This document shows positions 63,160-64,000 of a DNA stretch of 64,000 nucleotides, one piece after another. The position numbers and the translations under genes are program-made. The first letter of the stretch is position 1. The number at the start of each line of letters is the position of its first letter. Under the pieces are notes generated by a model. It was not told the origin of the DNA. It was given only the letters and a program-made list of their open reading frames with translations, and searched no databases. The DNA lies in assembly GCF_002843385.1 (NCBI RefSeq), contig NZ_MVDE01000001.1:186001-250000 (forward strand), written 5' to 3'. Source of the DNA: Labilibaculum manganireducens. Lineage in GTDB: Bacteria > Bacteroidota > Bacteroidia > Bacteroidales > Marinifilaceae.

Positions 63160-64000
63160 ATGAAACAAAACAATCAACATATCGACGAGCAGCTTTTAAA
63201 GGCCATTTTAGAGGAAACTTCTTCTGATCAGGACAAGCAGGAATTCCAAAAGTGGATACAAGCTGATTCTGCAAACAAAGATACCTTTCTTAAAATGCAG
63301 AAAATCTGGAAATCGAGTAAAGGAATTGAAGTGTTCCAAAAAATTGATGAAGCTGCTGATTGGAAAATTATAAAAGCAAAATCAGGAAAAACAGTTCAAC
63401 TGAAAAAGGTAAACTTGTTTATGCAATATGCAGCCACTGTTCTTGTTTTGCTCTCACTTAGTTTGGTTTACCTGTATCAGACAACACCAGGCTTTGGTAA
63501 ATACGCAGAATACAAAAGTCTGCAGACAAAAAATCAAATTGTATTGGCTGACGGAACCGAAGTGTTTTTAAATAAGGAAAGTAAAATCGTTTATCCAAAA
63601 TATTTCAATTCAAAAGTAAGAAATGTAGAGATGGAAGGAGAAGCCTACTTTCAAGTGAAGCCCGATCCGACCAAACCATTTATAATCAAATCCGGAAATG
63701 CAATTATTGAAGTGCTTGGTACCAGCTTCAATGTTAAAAATGAAATGGATGGAACAACTATTGTAAGTGTGAATTCTGGAAAAGTAAGTCTGAAAAATCA
63801 GAAAACGCAGGAAATAGTTTATCTAACCAAAGGAGAAAAAGGAATCATTCAAAAACGTAAGGTAAGCGAATCGAAGAACGAAGAATTAAATTTCAATTCA
63901 TGGAAAACCAATGTTCTTACATTCAAGGACACGCCAATTGCGAAAGTTTTCAGTGATCTTGAGAATTATTACGGTGTAAAAATCACAAACAGGAGTGCTA
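63160..64000 (+). CDS. FecR family anti-sigma factor (3' truncated by window end)
   Basis: The frame starts at ATG 63160 (MKQNNQHIDEQLLKAILEE) and stays open for 280 codons to the window edge. It has a sigma-binding N-terminus, a membrane helix (about residues 90-107), a FecR domain (about 120-215; LADGTEVFLNKESKIVYP, EVLGTSFNVK) and the beginning of the C-terminal DUF4974 domain (WKTNVLTFKDTPIAKVFSDLENYYGVKI). It is the likely partner of the ECF sigma upstream, and its downstream target lies outside. Confidence 0.93.
   Translation, partial: MKQNNQHIDEQLLKAILEETSSDQDKQEFQKWIQADSANKDTFLKMQKIWKSSKGIEVFQKIDEAADWKIIKAKSGKTVQLKKVNLFMQYAATVLVLLSLSLVYLYQTTPGFGKYAEYKSLQTKNQIVLADGTEVFLNKESKIVYPKYFNSKVRNVEMEGEAYFQVKPDPTKPFIIKSGNAIIEVLGTSFNVKNEMDGTTIVSVNSGKVSLKNQKTQEIVYLTKGEKGIIQKRKVSESKNEELNFNSWKTNVLTFKDTPIAKVFSDLENYYGVKITNRSA

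Overview
This 64 kb window is an AT-rich chromosomal segment from a member of the Bacteroidota. Gene content and style suggest a marine Bacteroidales lineage such as Marinifilaceae, but that placement is inference. The supporting signs are FecR/ECF-sigma pairs followed by STN-domain proteins, candidate promoters with a TAnnTTTG -7 box, carboxypeptidase-regulatory-like domains, TPR-containing histidine kinases, and weak or absent Shine-Dalgarno sequences. I saw no rRNA, tRNA, CRISPR array, transposase or prophage module.

Layout. 1-4.2 kb: a truncated FecR anti-sigma gene and two surface proteins built from 16-residue repeats. 4.2-9.5 kb: ovoA (ovothiol synthesis, minus strand), a small YeaQ-type membrane protein, an ABM monooxygenase with a LysR regulator, then mtnN-luxS (SAM recycling and AI-2). 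9.6-13 kb: a small membrane protein, an M3 peptidase lipoprotein and a TetR regulator. 13.6-16.5 kb: two paralogous proteins of an unrecognised family. 16.6-21.9 kb: YkgJ-like, SfsA, an ATP-grasp-like protein, a two-domain spondin lipoprotein, a Crp/Fnr regulator and a nickel superoxide dismutase. 22.1-26.7 kb: a LytTR response regulator, a degenerate kinase, an intact LytS-type kinase and an exported protein with ten SSDYE repeats. 26.8-27.2 kb: a 41-bp tandem repeat array. 27.4-31.8 kb: fabG, a three-gene accessory operon of unknown function and a sirtuin. The accessory operon is bracketed by the sirtuin 3' end and a decayed second copy of that 3' end. 32-39.5 kb: a complete phosphate regulon (pstSCAB, phoU, a PhoB-like regulator and a PhoR-like kinase) with an 11-bp-phased direct repeat upstream. 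39.7-47 kb: an aldo/keto reductase, two small genes whose products share an acidic C-terminal tail (a candidate peptide natural-product or signalling pair), a TPR histidine kinase, an ABC-F ATPase with a degenerate second half, and deoB. 47-52.6 kb: a transglutaminase lipoprotein, cutC, nadA and a membrane protein. 52.8-57.5 kb: an ECF sigma/FecR/STN cluster. 57.5-61.8 kb: a DUF5655 protein, a UPF0104 flippase-like protein, a DEAD-box helicase and a DUF819 permease. 61.9-64 kb: a second degenerate tandem array, then a further ECF sigma and a FecR gene that runs off the window.

Most of the window is housekeeping and regulatory. The best candidates for undescribed biology are the shared-tail small genes at 40.8-41.4 kb, the three-gene islet at the sirtuin 3' end (28.4-31.1 kb), the unknown paralogous pair at 13.7-16.5 kb, and the LytTR operon that pairs an intact kinase with a kinase lacking its phospho-acceptor histidine.
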